This document shows, one piece after another, positions 1 through 5,211 of a stretch of 5,907 nt of DNA. The position numbers and the translations under genes were made by a program. The notes beneath the pieces were generated by a model. It saw nothing but the letters and a program-made list of their open reading frames with translations. It did no database searches and was not told where the DNA came from. The stretch is from Lachnospiraceae bacterium (GTDB lineage: Bacteria > Bacillota > Clostridia > Lachnospirales > Lachnospiraceae). Positions within the stretch are counted from its first letter, which is position 1. Every line of letters starts with the position of its first letter. Location: the NCBI GenBank assembly GCA_021199395.1, contig JAJQIE010000305.1, forward strand, positions 1-5,907, in the 5' to 3' direction.

Positions 1-208
1 GGTTCGCCCCACAGAAGCCATTGTATACAAATTCATCCAGGCTCTCCGGCGTCTCAAAATATGCCGCCTCCGGATTGTAGGGCATGTCTCCTGCTCTCCA
101 GCCGAGCACCCGCACAGCGGTTCCATCCGCCAGCAGCTCCTTCGCCCGGCTGATCAGTTCCTTTTCTGTCTGGCTTCTGGCGGCATCCATTCTTACTGGC
201 TCTGACAT
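1..208 (-). CDS. Probable Flx/Hdr-associated iron-sulfur subunit, N-terminal fragment (cut by window edge)
   Basis: Only the first 69 codons are visible; the gene runs off the left edge. The start is the ATG at 208-206, preceded 7 bases upstream by GGAGG (216-220). It overlaps the end of mvhD by 16 bases, so it belongs to the same operon. The visible part has a helical stretch (EKELISRAKELLADG), then a VRVLGW segment, then a region ending in DEFVYNGFCGAN with one cysteine. From memory this pattern resembles the N-terminus of 4Fe-4S dicluster proteins encoded next to hdrA and mvhD in anaerobes, one of the FlxB/FlxC-type subunits of the NADH-oxidising Flx module. No cluster motif falls inside the fragment, so the family call rests on this resemblance and on position. 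A second in-frame ATG at codon 7 lacks a well-placed binding site. It is certainly a real gene; the exact subunit name is uncertain. Confidence 0.6.
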   Translation of the reverse strand, partial: MSEPVRMDAARSQTEKELISRAKELLADGTAVRVLGWRAGDMPYNPEAAYFETPESLDEFVYNGFCGAN

Positions 209-636
209 CTCAAGTCCTCCAATCTCACGTTCTTGCCGAGGGAATAGATTTTTTCTACGAACTCATTCATAGTCTGTGAGAATTTTGTTCCCTCCGCAGC
301 AGACACCCACTCTACGCGGGTGCGTCCATTCTCTACGCCAATGAAATCCAGCATGGAGAACAGCAATGTCATACGGCGTCTCGCGTAATAGTTCCCGGTC
401 GTATAATGGCAGTCGCCCGGATGGCATCCGCACAGGATCACGCCGTCTGCGCCTTTCTCAAAAGCGCGCAGGACAAACATGGGATTCACGCGGCAGGAGC
501 ATGGCACGCGGATGATCTTTACATCCGCCGGGTATGTCAGCCGGCTGCTCCCTGCCAGATCGGCGCCCGCATAGCTGCACCAGTTGCAGCAAAAGGCAAC
601 AATTTTCGGCTTAAAGGTCTGATCTGTTATCGACAT
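193..636 (-). CDS. mvhD: MvhD/FlxD family [2Fe-2S] electron-transfer subunit
   Basis: This 147-residue protein matches the MvhD/FrhD/FlpD family (F420-non-reducing hydrogenase iron-sulfur subunit D), which carries electrons from a hydrogenase or dehydrogenase into HdrA through a [2Fe-2S] cluster. The conserved cysteine pattern is complete: FCCNWC (C16, C17, C20), PCSC (C46, C48), and CGCHPGDC (C69, C71, C76). The GCHPGDCHY segment and the NYYARRR run that follows are family hallmarks. An in-frame start exists upstream at 717, deep inside hdrA, but the ATG at 636 is preferred because GGAGG lies at 647-651 and the family normally begins near a K-I-V-A-F strand. The gene overlaps the hdrA end by 10 bases. 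No hydrogenase large subunit gene is in the window. With ldh in the operon and a probable Flx subunit following, its role is more likely FlxD-like, taking electrons from NADH via Flx. That is inference. Confidence 0.93.
   Translation of the reverse strand: MSITDQTFKPKIVAFCCNWCSYAGADLAGSSRLTYPADVKIIRVPCSCRVNPMFVLRAFEKGADGVILCGCHPGDCHYTTGNYYARRRMTLLFSMLDFIGVENGRTRVEWVSAAEGTKFSQTMNEFVEKIYSLGKNVRLEDLRCQSQ
216..220 (-). promoter_or_regulatory. Ribosome binding site of the Flx-type gene
   Basis: GGAGG on the minus strand lies 7 bases before the ATG at 208. It sits inside the 3' end of mvhD, so translation of the two genes is probably coupled. It fixes the start of the fragmentary gene at the left edge. 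Confidence 0.7.
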
Positions 637-2615
637 ATCGCATCCACCTCCGCAATTATCTGTCTGTTCGAGAATCCCTGCAGATCCATCGCGCCGGACG
701 GGCAGGTTACCGTGCATGCGCCGCAGCCCTGACAGAGCGCGTTATTCACTACAGCCACCCTGCGCGTCTCCCGTACCCCGTGGTCATTCACCAGATGATC
801 CTCGTAGGAGATCGCTCCGTAAGGGCATACGTTCGCGCACTGTGAGCAGCCGTTGCACAGAAGCTCATCGGAATGTGCGGTACACGGGTTCGTTGTCAGC
901 TTATCCTTTGCCAGAAGCCCGATTGCCTTCACAGCGGCAGCGCCGGCCTGTGCGACAGTCTCAGGAATATCCTTAGGTCCCTGGCAGACGCCGGAAAGAA
1001 AAATACCGGCGGTCGGAGATTCTACCGGGCGGAGCTTCGCGTGCGCTTCGGTCAGGAAGTTATTCGTGTCGATGCTTGCGGTGAGCATGGTAGCGATCCT
1101 GCGCACATCCGGGTTCGGCTCAATCGCCGCGGCGAGAACGACCATATCCGCTTCCATGCGGATCTGGCGGTTGTCCAGCAGATCGGAGGCCTGCACCAAC
1201 AGCGTCCCATCCGGCTGCGGAAGCACCTTCCCCACCTGACCCTTGATGTAGTTCACGCCATAGTCCTCCACAGCCCTGCGGTAAAATTCATCAAAGTTCT
1301 TGCCCGGCGTCCGCACGTCAATGTAAAACACAGTCACTTTGGTATCCGGGTATTTATCGCGGATCAGCATTGCGTGCTTCGCGGTATACATGCAGCAGAT
1401 TTTCGAGCAGTAGCTCTTTCCTCTGCTGTCCGCGCAGCGGCTTCCCACGCACTGTACAAACACAATATTCTCAGGCGCTTTTCCATCAGAAAGACGCTCC
1501 AGATGCCCCTTCGTCGGCCCCGCGGCATTCATGATGCGCTCCAGCTCCAGAGAGGTAATAACGTCCCTGCTCTGGCTGTACGCGTATTCATCGTAATTAT
1601 CCAGCTTTATCACGTCAAAGCCGGTCGCGACAACAATCGCTCCGTATTTCTTTGTGACGATCTCATCCTTCTGCTCATAATCGATCGCGCCCGCCTGGCA
1701 GACCTTTGAGCAGACGCCGCATTTTCCGGTCTTAAATTTGATGCAGTTCTCCCGGTCAATGACCGGCACATTCGGAATCGCCTGCGCAAATGGAATATAG
1801 ATTGCGCTGCGGTTATCAAGTCCGCGGTTGAATTCGTTCGGATTCTTTTTCGACGGACATTTTGAAGAACAGACGCCGCAGCCCGTACACTTATCCATGT
1901 CAACGCTTCTCGCCTTTTTCCGGATGTCCACGGTGAAATCCCCGACAAAGCCGGATACCTTTTCAACCTCACTGTATGTATAAATCGTAATCTTCTCATG
2001 CGCGGACGCTTCCACCATCTTAGGGGTCAGGATACAGGCGGAGCAGTCCAGCGTCGGAAAGGTCTTGTCAAGCTGTGACATCCTGCCTCCAATGCTCGGA
2101 AGCTTCTCCACAATATCGACCTCGTATCCCGCATCCGCGATGTCCAGAGCAGACTGGATGCCCGCAATCCCGCCTCCGATCACCAGCGCCCGCTTGGTCA
2201 CGCGGCTCTCGCCCGGATACAGCGGTGTGTCCAGATTCACCTTCGCGATCGCGGTACGTGCCAGAATCACCGCTTTCTCCGTCGCCTCCTGAATATCCTT
2301 GTGGATCCAGGAGCAGTGCTCACGAATATTCGCGATCTCCACCATATACGGATTCAGCCCCGCTTTTTCCGCCGCCTTGCGAAATGTCGCCTCGTGCATA
2401 CGCGGTGAGCAGGAGCAGATCACAACGCCGGTCAGATTCTTTTCACGGATGGCATTGATCACCTTCGACTGCCCTGCCTCCGAGCACATGTACTGGTAAT
2501 CCTCCGCATGGACGACGCCCGGCTCCTTCGCAGCCATCTCTACTACTTTTTTTACATCCACTGTCGCCGCGATATTGCTGCCACAATGGCACACAAAAAC
2601 TCCAATTCTCTGCAC
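627..2615 (-). CDS. hdrA: HdrA-type FAD and iron-sulfur electron-bifurcating subunit
   Basis: This 662-residue protein is full length for HdrA (about 650-660 residues in methanogens) and is cytoplasmic, with no signal or membrane segment. In order: an HdrA N-terminal domain with CHCG (C9, C11), C44 and CSCSP (C67, C69); a thioredoxin-reductase-like FAD domain with GGGIAG (147-152) and GGRMSQLDKTFPTLDCSAC; an inserted ferredoxin domain with C243/C246/C249/C253 and C291/C299/C302/C306; the HdrA-specific cluster region with C389, C394, C403 and C407-C408 (SKICC); and a C-terminal ferredoxin domain with C587/C590/C593/C597 and C628/C631/C634/C638. Every expected cluster motif is present, and all cysteines are encoded as Cys with no in-frame TGA. 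In methanogens HdrA bifurcates electrons at FAD between ferredoxin and the heterodisulfide. The start is GTG (2615-2613), with AGGAGG at 2626-2631 overlapping the region of the hdrC stop. Only 7 bases separate it from hdrC. The acceptors in this organism are unknown. Confidence 0.96.
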   Translation of the reverse strand: MQRIGVFVCHCGSNIAATVDVKKVVEMAAKEPGVVHAEDYQYMCSEAGQSKVINAIREKNLTGVVICSCSPRMHEATFRKAAEKAGLNPYMVEIANIREHCSWIHKDIQEATEKAVILARTAIAKVNLDTPLYPGESRVTKRALVIGGGIAGIQSALDIADAGYEVDIVEKLPSIGGRMSQLDKTFPTLDCSACILTPKMVEASAHEKITIYTYSEVEKVSGFVGDFTVDIRKKARSVDMDKCTGCGVCSSKCPSKKNPNEFNRGLDNRSAIYIPFAQAIPNVPVIDRENCIKFKTGKCGVCSKVCQAGAIDYEQKDEIVTKKYGAIVVATGFDVIKLDNYDEYAYSQSRDVITSLELERIMNAAGPTKGHLERLSDGKAPENIVFVQCVGSRCADSRGKSYCSKICCMYTAKHAMLIRDKYPDTKVTVFYIDVRTPGKNFDEFYRRAVEDYGVNYIKGQVGKVLPQPDGTLLVQASDLLDNRQIRMEADMVVLAAAIEPNPDVRRIATMLTASIDTNNFLTEAHAKLRPVESPTAGIFLSGVCQGPKDIPETVAQAGAAAVKAIGLLAKDKLTTNPCTAHSDELLCNGCSQCANVCPYGAISYEDHLVNDHGVRETRRVAVVNNALCQGCGACTVTCPSGAMDLQGFSNRQIIAEVDAICR
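647..651 (-). promoter_or_regulatory. Ribosome binding site of mvhD, inside the 3' end of hdrA
   Basis: GGAGG (continuing as GGAGGTGG) lies 10 bases before the ATG at 636 and within the last hdrA codons. It decides the mvhD start against the in-frame start at 717 and implies translational coupling to hdrA. Confidence 0.65.
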
Positions 2616-2622
2616 GGTTCTC

Positions 2623-3090
2623 TCACCTCCTGTATCTTCGAAGCGCGCTCACCAGAAGCTGCTGCGGGGTATCCTCATCCAGCAGCTCCGGTATCTCATC
2701 CGCTATCAGATAATTCTGTCCCCTCTGACGTACCACGATCTGCCTTGCCGCGTCAATCAGCCTGCCGGGCTGTACATCCCGCGGGCAGCGCTCCACGCAG
2801 GCAAAGCAGGAAAGGCACTTCCACAGAGATTTCGACTGCACCAGCGCTTCTATGTCTTCGTTCAGCACATAAGAGACAAACTGATGCGGCTTAATATCCA
2901 TCTCATCAAACGCCGGGCAGGTCGCGGAGCATTTCCCGCACTTCATACACTTCAGAGGATTCACACCGCTGATCTCCCGGATCTGTTCCGCGGCATTTGC
3001 GTTTGAAAAGCGGACGGGCATGCTTTTTCGCTCCGAATATCCGGTATCGCAGGAGGCCGCTGGCGTCCGGTCCTTTATAGCGTCACTCAT
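2623..3090 (-). CDS. hdrC: HdrC-type iron-sulfur relay subunit
   Basis: This 155-residue protein has two classical [4Fe-4S] motifs: C48-x2-C51-x2-C54-x3-C58-P and C92-x2-C95-x2-C98-x3-C102-P. The spacing of about 35 residues between them and the GVNPLKCMKCGKCSATCPA opening are typical of HdrC, which conducts electrons from HdrA to HdrB. The segment after the second motif (RDVQPGRLIDAARQIVV) also matches HdrC-type proteins. The first 40 residues have no recognised motif and form a short extension. The start at 3090 is preferred over the internal Met at codon 24 because AAGGAGG lies 7 bases upstream (3098-3104) and the ATG overlaps the hdrB stop as ATGA. It sits between hdrB and hdrA, so all three core Hdr subunits are present. 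Related GlpC- and LutA/B-type proteins share such motifs, but the neighbours favour HdrC. Confidence 0.94.
   Translation of the reverse strand: MSDAIKDRTPAASCDTGYSERKSMPVRFSNANAAEQIREISGVNPLKCMKCGKCSATCPAFDEMDIKPHQFVSYVLNEDIEALVQSKSLWKCLSCFACVERCPRDVQPGRLIDAARQIVVRQRGQNYLIADEIPELLDEDTPQQLLVSALRRYRR
2626..2631 (-). promoter_or_regulatory. Ribosome binding site supporting the GTG start of hdrA
   Basis: AGGAGG, extended as AGGAGGTGA, lies 10 bases before the GTG at 2615. The TGA that follows the core is the hdrC stop codon, so ribosomes finishing hdrC are positioned to restart on hdrA. It supports GTG as the true start, giving the normal MQRIGVFVCHCG opening of HdrA. Confidence 0.7.
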
Positions 3091-3893
3091 GCAATCGCCT
3101 CCTTTTCAGTATTTGCTCTTACGCCCAGCGCTTCAGCGAGAAGCTCCGTAAAGTAGTAGACCGGAAGCTCGCCGGTTCCGTTTTTCTTTAAATTGTACAT
3201 ACAGAGCGGACATGCCGTGATCAGCATATCTGCGCCAAAGCCCTTTGCGCTTTCCATAATATTCGCGCACATCGTCTGCGCCATTTCTTTTTCTTTCAGG
3301 GACAGGTATCCGCCGCAGCACTCATTGCGGTACGGATAAATGACGGGCTCCGCACCAAGGGCGCGGATCAGATCCTCCATGACGCGCGGATTTTCCGGAT
3401 TGTCAAAGCCCAGTATCTTTCCGGGACGCAGCAGGAGGCAGCCATAGTAGGCGGCGATTTTCTTTCCTTTCAGGGGACAGACCACTTTTTCCCTGACCCT
3501 GTCAAAGCCAACGCGATCCCTGAGCACCTCCAGATAATGGAGAACCTCAGTCTCGCCCCCATACGGCTCCTCCAGCTTGAGATAATTATTCGCTCTGGTA
3601 CGGATATCCTCCACATGCTTCATGTCGTCATTCACACGCTTGATGACATGGTGGCAGGCGGAACAGACCGTAACCAGATCCTGCTTCTTCTCTTTCGCGG
3701 CATTCAAAGCCCGAACAGAGGACAGCTTTGTGGCAATCTCGTCCGTACCGAGCGGATATACGCCGCCGCAGCACTGCCAGTCCTCCACCTCTTCCAGCTC
3801 AAATCCCAGAGCCGCTGCGCATTCTCTGGCATACTGATCCAGATCCTTCGCCTTGTTTCTCAGGGTACACCCTGGATAATAGCTGTATTTCAT
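3087..3893 (-). CDS. hdrB: HdrB-type subunit with two CCG domains
   Basis: This 268-residue protein contains two cysteine-rich CCG domains (PF02754 type). The first has YPGC (C9), QCCGG (C41-C42) and CSAC (C77, C80). The second has YYGC (C152), ECCGG (C192-C193) and CPLC (C228, C231). In methanogen HdrB these motifs bind two noncubane [4Fe-4S] clusters at which CoM-S-S-CoB is split. Both sets are complete here, so the subunit should be catalytically competent on some disulfide or thiol partner. Bacteria of this type lack coenzymes M and B, so the substrate is unknown; in sulfate reducers DsrC has been proposed. The start is ATG at 3893, with the purine-rich AGGAAAGGAAAG at 3900-3911 upstream. 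It lies 18 bases after ldh and overlaps hdrC by 4 bases. Length is close to, but slightly below, methanogen HdrB (about 290-300). Confidence 0.95.
   Translation of the reverse strand: MKYSYYPGCTLRNKAKDLDQYARECAAALGFELEEVEDWQCCGGVYPLGTDEIATKLSSVRALNAAKEKKQDLVTVCSACHHVIKRVNDDMKHVEDIRTRANNYLKLEEPYGGETEVLHYLEVLRDRVGFDRVREKVVCPLKGKKIAAYYGCLLLRPGKILGFDNPENPRVMEDLIRALGAEPVIYPYRNECCGGYLSLKEKEMAQTMCANIMESAKGFGADMLITACPLCMYNLKKNGTGELPVYYFTELLAEALGVRANTEKEAIA
3098..3104 (-). promoter_or_regulatory. Ribosome binding site of hdrC inside hdrB
   Basis: AAGGAGG lies 7 bases before the hdrC ATG, within the last codons of hdrB. It is near-consensus and supports the ATGA stop-start junction as the real hdrC start. 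Confidence 0.75.
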
Positions 3894-3899
3894 AGGTAT

Positions 3900-3911
3900 C
3901 TTTCCTTTCCT
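3900..3911 (-). promoter_or_regulatory. Purine-rich ribosome binding site of hdrB in the ldh-hdrB gap
   Basis: AGGAAAGGAAAG fills most of the 18-base gap directly after the ldh TAA stop and ends 6 bases before the hdrB ATG. It is weaker than the other sites here but well placed. The gap is too small for a terminator or a separate promoter. Confidence 0.55.
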
Positions 3912-4859
3912 TTATAGATCGATCTGTGCGATCACAGACTTCAATGCGTCCGCGCTTTTTTGCAGCTGCGCGATCTCCGCCTTATTCATACGCATCGGGA
4001 TCCTGCCGCTGACTCCATTTGGCCCGATCAGGGTCAGAATGCTCAGACACACATCCTCAATACCGTACTCCCCGTGCATCATCGTTGATACCGTCGTCAC
4101 TGAATCCGACGCCGCGAGAATCATACCTGCCAGCTTGCACACCGCGGTAGCGATCGCATAGAAGGTCGCCCCTTTCTTTGCAATGATTTTCCCGCCGGAT
4201 TTCTGTACATATTCAAGCATGGCCTCGCGGTCGATCGGGGTAATACTGCTGTCATGCGCTTTCATAATCTCATAATACTCTGTCGTATTAACGCCGGAAA
4301 CATAGGCCCCCGTCCACGGAATGAAGGAGCTATCGCCGTGCTCGCCAAATACGTAAGCATGAATATTTCCCTGCGCTACCTTAAAATGCTCGGAAATTCC
4401 ACAGCGGAGGCGTGCGGTATCCAGAATCGTCCCCGAACCCAGAATCTGTTTTTCCGGAAGGCCGGACGTCTTTGTAAACACATAGGTCATGATATCGACC
4501 GGGTTGCTTACGATAATATAGATCGCATCCGGAGCCTCCTTTACAATCTGCGGAGTGATCTCCTTTAAAATATCGACATTTGTCTGTGTCAGCTCCAGCC
4601 TTGTCTGTCCAGGCTTACGGGCAATACCGGAGGTGATGATGACAATGTCCGAGCCTCTGGCATCCTCATAATCCCCCGAAATCATAGAGATCGGATCCCG
4701 GAAGCAGGTTCCCTGTACAATATCCAGCGCTTCACCCTCCGCCTTGTCCCTGTTGATATCAATCAGGACCAACTCCGACGCGATGTCCTCGCTGGAGAGA
4801 GTATACGCGATAGTTGCGCCGACACTCCCGGCTCCGATAATCGTAATTTTTCTGCTCAT
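3912..4859 (-). CDS. ldh: NAD-dependent L-lactate dehydrogenase (lactate/malate dehydrogenase family)
   Basis: This cytoplasmic enzyme interconverts pyruvate + NADH and L-lactate + NAD+. It has 315 residues, normal for the family. The Rossmann motif GAGSVG (9-14) is followed by D34 at the end of the second strand, which selects NAD over NADP. Catalytic residues are visible: R87 in the mobile loop (RKPGQTR), N119 (SNPVDI), D147 and R150 (LDTARLR), and H174 in GEHGDS. R152 and H167 match positions that bind fructose-1,6-bisphosphate in allosteric bacterial enzymes, and T232 (KGATFY) matches the LDH-type Thr246. One position is MDH-like: R81 aligns to Gln102, the classic LDH/MDH specificity residue, although I recall Arg there in some clostridial LDHs too. 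The ATG at 4859 is chosen over an in-frame GTG at 4874 because that GTG overlaps the Shine-Dalgarno sequence. It is the first gene of the operon, 18 bases before hdrB. Malate dehydrogenase is the main alternative. Confidence 0.87.
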   Translation of the reverse strand: MSRKITIIGAGSVGATIAYTLSSEDIASELVLIDINRDKAEGEALDIVQGTCFRDPISMISGDYEDARGSDIVIITSGIARKPGQTRLELTQTNVDILKEITPQIVKEAPDAIYIIVSNPVDIMTYVFTKTSGLPEKQILGSGTILDTARLRCGISEHFKVAQGNIHAYVFGEHGDSSFIPWTGAYVSGVNTTEYYEIMKAHDSSITPIDREAMLEYVQKSGGKIIAKKGATFYAIATAVCKLAGMILAASDSVTTVSTMMHGEYGIEDVCLSILTLIGPNGVSGRIPMRMNKAEIAQLQKSADALKSVIAQIDL

Positions 4860-4867
4860 AAAGTCTT

Positions 4868-4872
4868 CCTCC
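4868..4872 (-). promoter_or_regulatory. Ribosome binding site of ldh
   Basis: GGAGG lies 8 bases before the ATG at 4859. It overlaps the region of an alternative in-frame GTG at 4874-4872, so that GTG cannot sensibly be the start. The true protein therefore begins MSRKITIIGAG. Confidence 0.8.
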
Positions 4873-4938
4873 ACTGTTTTTCGTTTCTGTTCTACATTTT
4901 CTTCGCAACATTATTTTGCCATAGAATTGCCTCGGCGT

Positions 4939-4970
4939 AAATGTATTGTTATTTTTTTAACGATACATTT
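4939..4970. repeat. 13-bp imperfect inverted repeat with a T6/A6 centre
   Basis: The arms AAATGTATTGTTA (4939-4951) and TAACGATACATTT (4958-4970) are complementary at 12 of 13 positions around a 6-base homopolymer centre. As DNA it is a plausible two-fold protein-binding site, and its inner part is the Rex-like sequence. As RNA in an ldh leader it could form an AT-only-cored hairpin with an A6 loop, which is too weak to act as a terminator and has no U-run after it. Confidence 0.75.
4946..4963. promoter_or_regulatory. Candidate Rex operator, proximal site
   Basis: TTGTTATTTTTTTAACGA matches the clostridial Rex consensus TTGTTAANNNNTTAACAA at 12 of the 14 defined positions (differences at positions 7 and 17). 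It is embedded in a longer inverted repeat about 85 bases before the ldh start. Rex is the NADH/NAD+-sensing repressor that controls ldh, adh and other fermentation genes in Gram-positive bacteria, so site and gene fit each other. A possible -10 (TAAAAT, 4967-4972) lies just upstream on the minus strand, but it has no good -35. No rex gene is in the window. Confidence 0.65.
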
Positions 4971-5038
4971 TACAAAAAAACGAAACCTCACATTTTCGTG
5001 CTTCCGTTTATTTTCAGTTTCCGCACTAAATATCTGTT

Positions 5039-5053
5039 TCGTTCCGCTTTCAT
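5039..5053 (-). promoter_or_regulatory. Possible cre (CcpA) site
   Basis: ATGAAAGCGGAACGA on the minus strand fits the Bacillus cre consensus WTGNAANCGNWNNCW with one mismatch (G for C near the end). It sits directly after the proposed -10, covering the expected transcription start, a position used for CcpA repression. The right half is not a good mirror of the left, and the consensus is loose, so chance is a real alternative. Confidence 0.25.
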
Positions 5054-5082
5054 AAGATAACATAATGTCATTTTTTTAACAA
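5054..5082 (-). promoter_or_regulatory. Candidate sigma-A promoter of the ldh-hdrBCA-mvhD operon
   Basis: On the minus strand TTGTTA (5077-5082) and TATCTT (5054-5059) are separated by 17 bases; each matches the consensus at 4 of 6 positions. An A8 tract (5096-5103) lies about 50 bases upstream of the expected start, where an UP element would sit. Transcription would begin near 5047, giving a leader of roughly 190 bases before ldh. The placement is supported by the overlap with a Rex-like site, but the elements are mediocre and a start nearer to ldh is possible. Confidence 0.4.
5065..5082. promoter_or_regulatory. Candidate Rex operator, distal site over the promoter
   Basis: ATGTCATTTTTTTAACAA matches TTGTTAANNNNTTAACAA at 11 of 14 defined positions, with a perfect right half TTAACAA. 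On the minus strand its TTGTTA half coincides with the proposed -35 element of the ldh promoter, and it covers part of the spacer. Bound repressor would therefore block RNA polymerase. The left half is degenerate, so it could be a weaker or accidental site in an AT-rich stretch. It lies 119 bases from the proximal site. Confidence 0.5.
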
Positions 5083-5211
5083 GAGCTATCTTGTATTTTT
5101 TTTCGTACATGCATCAGTCACAGGCAAACCAATTTGCGTCATTTTCGCCACTGTGTTTTCAGACCGGCCACGCAGCGAGTGCGCAGTCGGGCTGCGATGT
5201 GTAATCCTGCG

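Larger units (their letters stand above)
4860..5211. other. AT-rich regulatory gap between the U32 gene and ldh
   Basis: These 352 bases contain no credible gene on either strand. They are clearly richer in A and T than the flanking genes. On the minus strand, from right to left, they hold: the trailer of the U32 gene with a small GC stem (5182-5196, CGCAG/CTGCG) but no T-run after it; an A8 tract (5096-5103); a short dyad (5079-5094); a Rex-like site overlapping a candidate -35; a -10 element; a cre-like site; then about 70 plain bases; a second Rex-like site inside an inverted repeat; and the ldh ribosome binding site. Confidence 0.85.

Noticed and set aside
637..717. Longer mvhD starting at 717 (27 extra residues)
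   Set aside because: It would overlap hdrA by about 90 bases, lacks a matching binding site, and adds residues not seen in the family. The ATG at 636 has GGAGG upstream.
873..1709. Long plus-strand open frame (278 codons) opposite hdrA
   Set aside because: It lies wholly antisense to hdrA, shows no recognisable domain, and reads as a shadow of the opposite strand's codon pattern.
627..2615. Selenocysteine in HdrA, as found in some methanogens
   Set aside because: The frame has no internal TGA, and all expected cluster positions are encoded as cysteine.
4860..4874. In-frame upstream GTG start for ldh (five extra residues)
   Set aside because: The GTG overlaps the GGAGG that serves the ATG at 4859, and the usual LDH N-terminus starts at that ATG.
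5079..5103. Hairpin ACAAGA-GCTA-TCTTGT followed by a T-run on the plus strand, resembling an intrinsic terminator
   Set aside because: The stem is only 6 bp and AT-rich, and no plus-strand gene precedes it. On the minus strand, where the U32 gene ends, no T-run follows the stem.
5182..5196. CGCAG/CTGCG stem after the U32 stop as a terminator
   Set aside because: It is a 5-bp stem with no following T-run on the minus strand. Termination of the U32 transcript is not shown by the sequence.
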